Shown here: piece after piece, positions 42,411 through 51,069 of the stretch | How positions within the stretch are numbered: the stretch's first letter is position 1 | Layout of the letters: every line of letters begins with the position of its first letter | Assembly (NCBI RefSeq): GCF_018398875.1 | Contig: NZ_JAGWDK010000017.1 | Location: 85,407-149,406 of the forward strand | Origin: Bradyrhizobium sp. sGM-13 | GTDB taxonomy: Bacteria > Pseudomonadota > Alphaproteobacteria > Rhizobiales > Xanthobacteraceae | DNA length: 64,000 bases | Reading direction: 5' to 3' | The notes under the pieces: model-generated | What the model was told of the DNA's origin: nothing | Databases searched by the model: none | The model's input: the letters and a program-made list of their open reading frames with translations, nothing else | Program-made: the position numbers and the translations under genes

Positions 42411-43839
42411 GGGGGATGTCCCGATCGCTGTTGAACTACGTCGGGCTGACGTTGCCGGAATGAATGTTACGCGGCCCTCGTGACGTGGGCAACGGGGTTG
42501 ATCGTCATGCGATTGTGGCGAGCTTGAAGGGCCGCACGCAGAACCGACAATTGCTTATGCGCCTTCAATCGTCTGAAGCCCTTGTTGGCCTCGATCATGC
42601 CGGCCGCGACCCATCGCAAGGCCATACCGGCATCTCGCCAGCGTTTGACGTTGCGCGTGACGCGGCGAATGGTGTCCATCATGTTCTCGGCGATGTTGGT
42701 ACAAGCGAGCGATCGACGAAGCTCCTTCGGCAGCTTCAACCGGACCAGTCAGGATTTCGTCGAGGCCTTCGAGGATGCTCGCCGCTACGCCGGGCCATTG
42801 CTGGTCCAGGCGACGCGCGAGATTGCGGATCAATTTTTCAGCCTTGTCGGCGTCATCGAGCTCCCAGGCCTGGCGCAGCACCCGACGGGTGGCCGCATGA
42901 TGCTCTTTCGGCAGGCGTTCCATGATGTTGCGCGCCTTGTGGATCTGGCAGCGCTGGATCGCAGCGGCCGAACCGAAGGTGAGGCGGATCGCCTTCGACA
43001 ACGCCTTCGCGCCGTCGGCGATGAACAGTCTTGGCACCGTCGGGTCGAGCCCGCGCGAGACCAGGTTGTCCAGCAGGGACCTGAACCGTTGCGGCATTCT
43101 CGGTCGCCCCTTCCACCAGCGCCAGCGGATGCTTGTTGCCTTCGCCGTCAACCCCGATCGCGGCGACCAGCACGAGATCGTCGCCGAGATGCAGCCCGTC
43201 GATTTGGATCACCAGAAGGTCGAGTGCGGACAGATCGGCAGCCATGAAGTCGGCCAGCCGCGCCGCCGACAGCGCTACGAACCTCCGCGAGGCCGCCGAC
43301 TTCGAAATCCCCGATCCGGGCGGTGCCGGCACGTCACCCTCGGGCAGCCGGACAGCGCGGCCGAACCGGCGCGTCGATACATTGATCAGCATCAGGTTCA
43401 TCGCCCAGCGACCGAGCCAGTCTTCCTCCGCCGCCGTTTCCCAGCTCGGGATCGTGACCTCGCGGCCGTCCACGTCCCGGACCCGCGGGCGCTCGACCAC
43501 GATCTTGCCGCCGTGGAAGCCGATCCGTCCCCGCGTTCGGCCCCAACGATGCGCCCGCCGCGCCGTATCGCGACCGTGGCGCGGCCCGCAGGCCGCCGTC
43601 ACATCCGCCTCCATCATCGTGCCGAGCGCCTCGATCCCCGCCGCAAGGCAGAACCGATCGAAGCTCGCCCGTACTTCCGCAAACGTTTCGTCCACAGCCC
43701 CGGTCGCCGGCCAACCAGCCGGTGTGATATCTCTCGTTATGGCGTTGCTCTCCTTTGTGGAATCAGCACCCCGAGCCTATCGGCTCAAGGGGGGCAACGC
43801 CGACCTCTTCAGAAATTCAACAGAACCCGGGACATCCCC
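42411..43839 (-). mobile_element. IS256-family element, decayed
   Basis: The element is bounded by inverted ends: GGGGATGTCCCG then TGTTGAA on the left, and the complement of GGGGATGTCCCGGGTTCTGT on the right. The mutator-type transposase reads from 43695 down in three frames: MDETFAEVRASFDRFCLAAG, RVRDVDGREVTIPSWE, LDLLVIQIDGLHLGDDLVLV (first catalytic Asp), then SLLDNLVSRGLDPTVPRLFI and finally ACTNIAENMMDTIRRVTRNV. Frameshifts near 43095 and 42735 inactivate it. It truncates the parB-like gene. No target duplication was evident. Confidence 0.85.
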
Positions 43840-43901
43840 ACACCAACATGATCACCAATTTTGTATAGCCACCACATTGATTTCATCCATTTTCAGTCAC
43901 G

Positions 43902-44688
43902 TTATTCTCTTATCTGGCCGGGAAGGTCGGAACGGATGCCGGTAATCAGCGCAGCGGGAATGTTGCCGCCCGCTTCCGTGTAGGCTTCCGCGCCGATAAA
44001 GACCGCGGGCCGGTCCGTTGCCGCCACATTGGTCTTGGTCAGGTCGCGGCGGATGATCCACGGCTCGCGGTTGTAGGACAGGTTTTCATAAACCTGCTCC
44101 TGCCGTGCATGATCCTGGGTGATGGCGAAGGCCATCAATTGGTCCAAGGTCAGGTCGCCGTCGCGGTAAACCTGCATCTGATTGGGGCTGACAGCGCCAA
44201 GGCGTAGCCTCTGCTTCACCACATGCGGGGTGACGCCGAACCGGGCCGCGATTCCTCGGCTCCCCATCCGTGATTGTCCGCAAGCTCGCGGAAACGCTCG
44301 AACTCGTCGGCAGGGTGAAGGTTCTCGCGCGTGACGTTCTCGTCAAGGCTGATCTCGGCGGGGTCGTTGGCCGTGTCGATGACGCAGCGGATCGGCTCCG
44401 TCTTCTTGATCTCCTTGCGCTTTACGCGCAGAAGCTCCGCCAGCCGACGGCCTTCACCGACACTCACAAGAAAGAAGCCGGTCCGCTCGCCTTCGCCGTC
44501 ACGCTCCGGCTCCACCACAAGGTTTTGCAGCATCCCTTTGGCGGCGATGCTCGCGGCCTTCGCCTCGATGGACGCATCGCTGTGCGGGGTCTTCCGGGCG
44601 TTCTTCGGGTGCTTCTTGAGCTTGTTGAGGGGGATGAAAACCGTCGTGCCATTTTCAACGGTCGGGTGTTGTTCGCATTCGTGGTCAT
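43902..44688 (-). pseudogene. ParB/Spo0J-family partition protein, frameshifted
   Basis: The start MTTNANNTRPLKMARRF at 44688 follows a GGAG site. After a shift near 44610 it reads AAKGMLQNLVVEPERDGEGE, the ParB nuclease-fold region, then AELLRVKRKEIKKTEPIRC and SLDENVTRENLHPADEFERF, the ENxxR motif. After another shift near 44270 comes the KorB/HTH-like region IAARFGVTPHVVKQRLRLGA. Such proteins serve plasmids, ICEs and phages in partition or regulation. The C-terminus is cut 60 bp before the IS256 copy. Confidence 0.75.
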
Positions 44689-44769
44689 GGTCTTTCTCCT
44701 ATGGGCTTGGGTTGGAGCGCAGCGCTGCGCTGCAACCCTGCCCGTCGGCGAGACCGGGTAGCAGAGGGC

Positions 44770-45371
44770 AAGAGCGGCCGGGCGGAGGGGGATCGCCGCT
44801 CGCAGGTCTGTGAAGTCGATCCATTTGCGGACCGCGGCCAATAGATAAACACCGTAGCGATTGGTGACATGATTCAAAAGCGACCACGTGATCTGCCTGC
44901 CGCTCACTTGCTGGCGGTAATCGTCGATCGGCATCAGCAGAAACGACGCAAAGGTGTCTGCTTCTCGCGCTCTCTGTCTGACTCCTTCCATTTGTTGCTC
45001 TGCAAAGGCGAGCATTCGAAGTCCAGGCCTATCGGGCTCGCGCCGTTCGCGTAGTCGGCCGCCGTCAATGGCCGGCGGTGCATGACGTAGTGCCCGAACT
45101 CGTGCGCCAACGTGAAGCGTTCCCGGCCTGGATATCGCGTCGTCGTATTGAAGAGGATTCGCCACGCCGGCTTCTTCCGGCTGGCGCGCAGCATGCCCTC
45201 GAACCCGTTGATTTCGATCCCCTCGATTCGGCTGATGGGATCTTCGAAGTTCTTCGAAACCTCCATGGCAAGGGCTTTGACGTCCACGGGGAAGCGGTCT
45301 TCACCAAGAACCGTTCGCAGCAGGACGGAAAAGTCGTTCGCTGCCTTTTTGGGCCGCTTCGATAAATGCAT
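44770..45371 (-). pseudogene. ImmA/IrrE-family metallopeptidase, frameshifted
   Basis: The protein starts MHLSKRPKKAANDFSVLLRT at 45371 and has IEGIEINGFEGMLRAS and the zinc motif RFTLAHEFGHYVMHRR. A frameshift near 44975 moves the remainder to another frame (READTFASFLLMPIDDYRQQ, then WSLLNHVTNRYGV and AAVRKWIDFT). The C-terminus is lost near 44790. ImmA-type peptidases cleave a partner XRE repressor of a mobile element. The XRE-side fragment overlaps its start by one base (TGATG). Confidence 0.8.
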
Positions 45372-45499
45372 CAATCGTCCTCATCGTGGAGGATCTTCAA
45401 CATCTCGCGCAGGCGCTCCTTGCTTCGTGGATTCATGCGCTGATACTTCCGAAAGAACGCCGTATCGGTTGCGTCCTCCTGGGTTGGCGCCGGTGCCAT
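45371..45499 (-). pseudogene. C-terminal tail of the ImmA partner regulator
   Basis: A 42-codon frame (ATG at 45499) reads MAPAPTQEDATDTAFFRKYQ and MNPRSKERLREMLKIL, and ends in a TGA that overlaps the ImmA ATG. It looks like the C-terminal end of an XRE-type regulator, but no helix-turn-helix remains upstream. At 45500 the DNA changes to the SAVED-domain gene on the opposite strand, so this is a rearrangement junction. Confidence 0.5.
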
Positions 45500-46026
45500 T
45501 GACGTTCCTGACGGGCGTGCTGATCGACGACGAGACGTCGACACTTATCTTCGATTGGAACCGCCATCAGCAAAAATGGCGTCCTCTGGATGCGGCCGAC
45601 GACCAAAAGCGTTTTGCCATTGATGGAATCGATGAGGGCGCGGCTGGCGCTGAAGAAGTCGCTCTGCTTGTTTCCGTGTCGTATCAGGTTCATGCGGTCG
45701 GCGTCGCCAAGAAGCTCGCCGGCATTGCGCAGATATCCTTGTCCTTGGACGGTGGTCTTCCGGACAGCCATTGGTCAGAAGACAAGCAGCGAGCACTGGG
45801 TCAGCAGTTTCTTGAAACAGCGATCCGCTTAGGTAACCTGGGCATCCGTCGCATCCATCGTTTTCTGGCAGCCCAGAACAGCGTCGTTTTCCGTTTCGGA
45901 TGCCTGTACGACAAGCGCAACCTCCCCGAATTGATCGTGTATCAGTACCAAAGGGAAGCGAACCCGCCTTACCCGTGGGGTATTCTCATGCCCGTCAGCG
46001 GACGCCTCAAGCCCGAAATCATCTGA
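45495..46026 (+). pseudogene. SAVED-domain protein, C-terminal fragment (CBASS-type effector)
   Basis: The last 175 or so residues of a SAVED-domain protein are present: TGVLIDDETSTLIFDW, EEVALLVSVSYQVH, ISLSLDGGLPDS, and the hallmark ending GNLGIRRIHRFLAAQNSVVF, ELIVYQYQREANPPYPWGI. SAVED domains bind cyclic oligonucleotides and usually sit behind a nuclease or membrane effector domain. Here everything upstream of about 45495 is replaced by the ImmA-side sequence, so the effector domain and start codon are lost. The next gene starts 42 nt downstream on the same strand. Confidence 0.7.
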
Positions 46027-46068
46027 TAAGAGATCCCCATCGGCCTGAGAGATGATCGGCGAACGTCC

Positions 46069-47055
46069 ATGAATGAGCGCGAGGTATCTGAACTCTGGAA
46101 GCAAGCCATTCTGGCAAAGCTCTATGAGCGGCAGCCACGCCCTGTTGACGTCGCGGTCGATGACGCGAATGCCGCCGCAAAAGCGACCGTTCCAGACGAG
46201 AACGAACTGTTCGATGCCATCATGGATGACCTACGACGCGATGGCTTGATCACGCACAGCACGCAACGCGCGCCGGAAGGAATGGTCTTCGACGCGAAAT
46301 TGACGGCCACGGGAATCAAGCACTACGAGAAAACCCATCTCTCGGCCGCACCACGCAATGCGCCCATTCTTGCCGCGCTGGATCGGATCCGCGACATTTT
46401 GATCGGCGTCGCGACCGGCGGGCCAAGAATTCAGCAGGTCGACGCGGAGTACCGCACGCTCTTCGGGGAGCTCAGCGATCAACTCACCGCTCAGGGCATA
46501 GAGAACCCAGTTCCGTTTTCCGATCTTTGGCAGTGGTATGGCCGCTGGAGCAGTGGCGACCTTCCAAGCTATCAGTCACGCCGCCAATTCATCGCCGAGT
46601 TGATCGATCCCCTTGCTGCTCGGCTTCGCTCTGGACGCGCGCCCGCTGTCATTTCTCCTACGGGCTGGAGTCTTGTCGACCAGCAGATCGGCATTGCTCG
46701 CAAGAAGCTGGAAGCCGCGCAGACTGAGGTTGAATATCAGAGCGTGGGACTCGTCTGCCGTGAGGCCCTTCTTTCACTAGCCAAGGAAGTCTTCGTGGCC
46801 GCGCGACACCCGATCCTCGACGGCAAGGCCGTTGGTCCTTCAGACTTCAAGAGGATGATAGAGGCGTATATCGCTGTCGAGCTTGCAGGCGGTGCGGTCG
46901 AGGAACTCAGAAAGCACGCGCGCTCGGCCCTCGATCTTGCCAATCACACCACGCACACGCGAACCGCTGGTTTCCGAGATGCGGCGATAAGCCTGGAAGC
47001 GACGGCCTCCGTCGTGAACATTATTGCGATCGTCTCCGGGCGACGCGATCCATAA
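46069..47055 (+). CDS. Uncharacterised defence-associated protein, 328 aa
   Basis: The N-terminal 90 residues look like a winged helix (ELFDAIMDDLRRDGLITH then AKLTATGIKHYEKTH). The middle has PFSDLWQWYGRWSSGDLPSY. The C-terminal part is helical, with VCREALLSLAKEVFVA and LANHTTHTRTAGFRDAAISL, a layout I associate with HEPN/Abi-like proteins in defence islands. No catalytic motif is certain. It follows the SAVED fragment by 42 nt and was probably its operon partner. The gene is intact. Confidence 0.55.
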   Translation: MNEREVSELWKQAILAKLYERQPRPVDVAVDDANAAAKATVPDENELFDAIMDDLRRDGLITHSTQRAPEGMVFDAKLTATGIKHYEKTHLSAAPRNAPILAALDRIRDILIGVATGGPRIQQVDAEYRTLFGELSDQLTAQGIENPVPFSDLWQWYGRWSSGDLPSYQSRRQFIAELIDPLAARLRSGRAPAVISPTGWSLVDQQIGIARKKLEAAQTEVEYQSVGLVCREALLSLAKEVFVAARHPILDGKAVGPSDFKRMIEAYIAVELAGGAVEELRKHARSALDLANHTTHTRTAGFRDAAISLEATASVVNIIAIVSGRRDP

Positions 47056-47110
47056 CCAGCGTGCTTTATGGCTTCCTCCTGAGAAGGGCAAAGGGAAGGA
47101 CCGACGGCTG

Positions 47111-48094
47111 TCAGTCTGGCTTTTCTTCGAACGGATCCCCCTCAGTCCAGGACTCGACATTTTCGACATGCGCATCCCAAAATGCGGAAAGCGTTTCGAT
47201 ATCCTGAGGCAGCAGCCATGCGGCCTCGAGATTGTCGAAGTGATTGAACTGGGGGATGGGTAGCAACCCGCTCGATCCCTCCCACAGGATGGGGCCGTAT
47301 ATCGCAGCCGCAGCGCGGCAAATGCCCTCATGGCAGCGCGCAAGCTTGTCGAGAGAAAAGCCGTTCTGACCGTCCAACAAAGTACTGCGCGAATGCTCGT
47401 CGGCGGCGTGAGCAATGAACTTGTTGCCGAACTCGGCAATGTCTTGCCACCCGCTTTTAGTCAGCATGGCCTCTATTTTGTCGAAGACGTCATCAGCGAT
47501 GACATCACTCGGCGACCGCTGATCGTGCGCAACGCCGGACAACTTGTCGAACCGTTCGTGGACCATTTGCGAAACTGACCACGCCTGTGGTCCTGTTGTC
47601 GGCAACCACTGTGTATGGACGCCACCGCCCCGTTTGACGAGGCTCTCCATATAGGCGCGTTCGCCGGGTTCTGGATTATATGGCAGGCCATCGTAGGCGA
47701 CATAATTCTCTCGCGTGATGAGTTCGCGGTGTGCCTTGATGTCATCGAGCACTCGGCGCAATGAGATGACCTGCCGTGCAGGCTTCGACGCCGCCTTGTC
47801 CATCAGCCTGCGGATCGACAGAGTCTGCACGGCGACGAAGCCTTGATCCATGAACTGGGCGATGGACCAGTTTCGCGCCGACGACTTGTAGCCGCCCAAC
47901 CGTGACAGTCGCCGGGATTCATTTGTCACCCGAAAGACTGCGTCGTTCCAAAGCATCGCTGTGATCTGTTTCGAGACGGCGTGGTCCGGGTCGCCTGCAA
48001 GCATGTAGAGCCATCCGGTGCGCTTCTCTCGATACTGCCTGAGTCGACTCTTGTCAGCCACATCGCAATCGTCAATGCCGTACTGGAAATTCAT
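47111..48094 (-). CDS. Uncharacterised protein, 327 aa (defence-island neighbour)
   Basis: This intact ORF has no motif I can name. Features include KSRLRQYREKRTGWLYMLAG, LSRLGGYKSSARNWSIAQFM, SIRRLMDKAASKPARQVISL and EFGNKFIAHAADEHSR. The last run (FIAHAAD) resembles helical Abi/HEPN-like proteins in which a conserved histidine follows an asparagine. It is convergent with the 46069 gene and divergent from the TIR gene. I use the ATG at 48094; the frame opens at 48208. Confidence 0.5.
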   Translation of the reverse strand: MNFQYGIDDCDVADKSRLRQYREKRTGWLYMLAGDPDHAVSKQITAMLWNDAVFRVTNESRRLSRLGGYKSSARNWSIAQFMDQGFVAVQTLSIRRLMDKAASKPARQVISLRRVLDDIKAHRELITRENYVAYDGLPYNPEPGERAYMESLVKRGGGVHTQWLPTTGPQAWSVSQMVHERFDKLSGVAHDQRSPSDVIADDVFDKIEAMLTKSGWQDIAEFGNKFIAHAADEHSRSTLLDGQNGFSLDKLARCHEGICRAAAAIYGPILWEGSSGLLPIPQFNHFDNLEAAWLLPQDIETLSAFWDAHVENVESWTEGDPFEEKPD

Positions 48095-48283
48095 GCTGAT
48101 TCGCACCCACGAGCCGTTCATCCAAAGTTGAGTCTTATTGGACAATTCACGCGGGCGTTTGTCATCTGTGGAATAAGGGCATGGAAGCGCTCCCGCGCCC
48201 GAGCTCAAGGCTGCAGCACCGTTGAATTTTGTTCCTCATATGTTCATAATAGGTAACATGCGAACACGCGGTGGGGATGATCT

Positions 48284-49486
48284 ATGGGGTTGCGATACAA
48301 GGGGCGGGCATTCAACGCAGGGGACTTCGCGAAGGACATCGAGTCGGCCGCGATCGAGGCTATCAAGGAAGAGCTGAGGGAGCGCTTCAGTACGATTCGC
48401 CATCCCAACACCGGTGAATTCCCGGCCGTGCTCGTCCATGGAGAAGCGCTCGACGATTTGCGTTTGAGCATCGAGGGCTCGCCGCAGCTCCTCGCGATCG
48501 TCAAGGAACGCATGAGCGCTGAAGAACTGGAAGCCACCGCCTTTTTGCCGGTGCAGAGTGGCTCGCCCAAAGCCTTCCTTAGCTATTCGTTTGAAGACCG
48601 TGATATGGCCGAGAAAGTGGCCCGAGGATTAATGGCGAGCGGCATCGACACTTGGTGGGCCGAATGGGAGATCCGCTCCGGCGACAGCCTGCGCCGGAAG
48701 ATCGACGAAGGGTTGGGAAACTGCACCCATTTCCTCGTGCTGCTGACGCCCAGCGCGATGAAAAAGCCCTGGGTTCAGCAGGAAATGGATGCAGGCTTGG
48801 TCCGACGCATTTCCGGACAGGCACGCTTCATCGCGCTCCGCCATGGTCTCGCGGCGAGCGAGCTCCCGCCACTCTTGTCGGGCATGCTTTCGCCGGAGCT
48901 ATACGTCTCGCACTTCGATCAAGGGGTGCGCGACCTTGTGAATGACATTCATGGTGTCTCCCGTAAGCCCCCGCTTGGCCCGATACCCAGCAGCATCGAC
49001 CTGCCGGCCATCGGGTATTCGAAAATCGCAACGGCGATCGCCAAGGTCTTCGTCGAGGAAACTAAGGATGCAATGTTTGGTGATCCTCAGAAAAGCACAG
49101 GCGAGTTGGCAACGGCGGTCGATGTGTCGGAAGACGACATCGAAGACGCATTGCATGAGCTGCGCGACCTGGTGACGGTCAGTTTCGACCGTGTTCTCCC
49201 AAAGGCGGATCTCTTCGCCACGTTCGACAAACACTTCATGGAATGGTCGCCCCAGGAGGACGCACTGCGGATTGCGGCTGACCTCGTCAATGATCCGTCG
49301 ATGCCGATTGATACCGGACAGGTCGCTCAGCGCTATGGGTGGGAACCGAGGCGGATGAACCCGGCACTGGCCTACCTTTTGGCGAGAAAGCTGATCGTCG
49401 ACTATCAGGTGCTTGCCAGTCAGTACAACTCGATCCGTATCGTGAAGACGGACGCCACACGCCGCTTCGTAAAAAGCCGAAGCTGA
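48284..49486 (+). CDS. TIR-domain protein, 400 aa
   Basis: The first 90 residues are an unassigned helical region. A TIR domain follows at about 97-220: KAFLSYSFEDRDMAEKVARG, WWAEWEIRSGDSLRRKIDEG, HFLVLLTPSAMKKPWVQQEM. The acidic residues in WWAEWEI are where the catalytic Glu of NAD-degrading TIR enzymes lies. The C-terminal 140 residues look like a winged-helix sensor (TGELATAVDVSEDDIEDALH, VAQRYGWEPRRMNPALAYLL). TIR proteins of this type act in antiphage defence by NAD+ depletion. A good Shine-Dalgarno (GGTGGGG) precedes the ATG. The gene looks intact. Confidence 0.8.
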   Translation: MGLRYKGRAFNAGDFAKDIESAAIEAIKEELRERFSTIRHPNTGEFPAVLVHGEALDDLRLSIEGSPQLLAIVKERMSAEELEATAFLPVQSGSPKAFLSYSFEDRDMAEKVARGLMASGIDTWWAEWEIRSGDSLRRKIDEGLGNCTHFLVLLTPSAMKKPWVQQEMDAGLVRRISGQARFIALRHGLAASELPPLLSGMLSPELYVSHFDQGVRDLVNDIHGVSRKPPLGPIPSSIDLPAIGYSKIATAIAKVFVEETKDAMFGDPQKSTGELATAVDVSEDDIEDALHELRDLVTVSFDRVLPKADLFATFDKHFMEWSPQEDALRIAADLVNDPSMPIDTGQVAQRYGWEPRRMNPALAYLLARKLIVDYQVLASQYNSIRIVKTDATRRFVKSRS

Positions 49487-49843
49487 TTGAGGTCGCAGTC
49501 ACAAAGTAGCCATTCGGTCGAGAGACTCGAATAGCCGCACCTAGCGCGATGGAGGCGCGGCAAAACCTGCTGGATTACGACCTACAGAACCTGATCCCCA
49601 AAACCAATCCCTGGGAGGTTTGCAATCAACTGTCTGGATAATATTGTCATTTCAGTCGGTTAAGGCTGATTTTCAGGCGTCATTTTGGAGGGCTATAGCG
49701 TAAACGTAGTTATCATCATCGCCCGGTGCGGCGCGACAATACTAGAGTGTTTATTTCACTCAAGTTTTTGCTTGGCCCTCGCGCTTCCTGATCTCTCTGA
49801 AAACCCAGTCCGTCACAGCCCTGTCACAGCTGGACGGAAAAAC
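49487..49843. other. Stretch between TIR gene and integrase remnant
   Basis: A 30-codon frame at 49550 (MEARQNLLDYDLQNLI) may be a remnant, but nothing else is recognised. Confidence 0.3.
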
Positions 49844-50330
49844 ATGCCAACGATCCGAAAAAGAGGCCAGACGTGGCAAGCGCAGGTGCGCCGCGCTGGC
49901 TATCCCGCCTTGTCAAAATCCTTCGCGACCCGCGCCGACGCCATTGCTTGGGCACGTGAGAAGGAGCGATCAATTGATCGGGCGGAACTGCCCACCGACA
50001 TCAAGGAGATGAGAAAGCTAACGATCGCTGATCTGCTGAAGCGGTACGAGCAGTAGATCACGCCAAGGAAGCGAGGGGCCGTCTTTGAGCGGTCGCGCAT
50101 TCGCCAGCTATTGGCCCACGGGATGTCCCAAACAAGCCTGAGCAATCTGTAGGGCGCAACGGTCAGCCAGTATCGCGACGACCGGCTCAAGCTGGTCAAT
50201 GCGCCGTCAGTGCGCCGCGAGCTGGTCATCCTTCGTCATGCATTCGAGGTTGCGAGACGCGAGTGGGGCCTTCCGATCAGGGAGAACCCCTTCAAATATA
50301 TACGACTGGCCTCGCACGCGCGAAGATAGG
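49844..50330 (+). pseudogene. Tyrosine recombinase (integrase), N-terminal fragment with stops
   Basis: From the ATG at 49844 the product reads MPTIRKRGQTWQAQVRRAGY, SKSFATRADAIAWAREKE and KLTIADLLKRYEQ, the arm-binding and SAM-like core-binding start of a phage integrase. A stop follows, then RIRQLLAHGMSQTSLSNL, a second stop, and SVRRELVILRHAFEVARREW and NPFKYIRL. The catalytic half is missing. At about 50315 it meets the CD-NTase fragment on the other strand. Confidence 0.75.
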
Positions 50331-50917
50331 CGCTCCGGGCCTTGAACTCGAAGACACCTTTTCTAGTCACTGAGGAGCCGCTACCCGGTGCACGCCAGTA
50401 CGTTTGCTTCTGGTCTTGCTTTGAAAGGAAATCGAAGAAATCGCGCATGATCCAATCGTGGTACACGAATGACTTGTCGCGGTACTGGTAATTCTCAATG
50501 AACTGATAGCCGGGAGTGTCGACCAACATCCCGCTCATTGGCACGTCGCAGTGTTTGCGCCAGACGCGGCTCATGCGAGCCAGATATTTCATATTCTTGT
50601 TGGTCGCTTCGCTTCTCTTGGAGATCGCCGCAATTTCTGCTCGCGGATTGCAAACCTTCCAACTACCCCCGTCGTTTTCGTTCGGATAGGTGAAGCTATC
50701 GCTGTCTTTGTTCTCGAAAACCGGCAACACCCCAAAGGTCAAACCGTCTGTGAATGTGATGACGACGACTTGGCCATCGCCGAAACTTTCGGAGGTGCTG
50801 TAGGTCTTCTGAATTGATTTCTTGACCGCTTGGAGCGGTGCCGACTGACCGTTCGTCTGATATGCTTTGTACTTGTGATATTCAGCGTTTGGCAGAATGA
50901 ACGCGATGTCGAGATCG
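50310..50917 (-). pseudogene. CD-NTase (SMODS-domain) nucleotidyltransferase fragment
   Basis: About 200 residues read on the minus strand: SDLDIAFILPNAEYHKYKAY (the hDhD metal site of the polymerase-beta-like fold), VVVITFTDGLTFGVLPVFEN, KVCNPRAEIAAISKRSEATN, CDVPMSGMLVDTPGYQFIEN, DFFDFLSKQDQKQTYWRAPG and RKGVFEFKARSAYLRACEA. This pattern is that of CBASS cyclic-oligonucleotide synthases. The upstream GS motif is missing, with a stop three codons before SDLD, and the C-terminus is cut near 50310. It is therefore dead. Confidence 0.75.
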
Positions 50918-51069
50918 CTTATTCACCAATTTAGAAGCCCACCTCCATGCGACCAAGTTCCTCCGCCATGCAACAATTCTCGGAGATCGAGGAACACCCC
51001 ACCGATAGCCTGTAACAATTGAAACAACAATCGCGCGCACTTCCGTCATTTCGGTAGTGTTTGCGGCCA

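Noticed and set aside
42922..43945. Long plus-strand frames of 270-310 codons.
   Set aside because: They are antisense to the IS256 transposase and rich in Arg and Pro with no motif.
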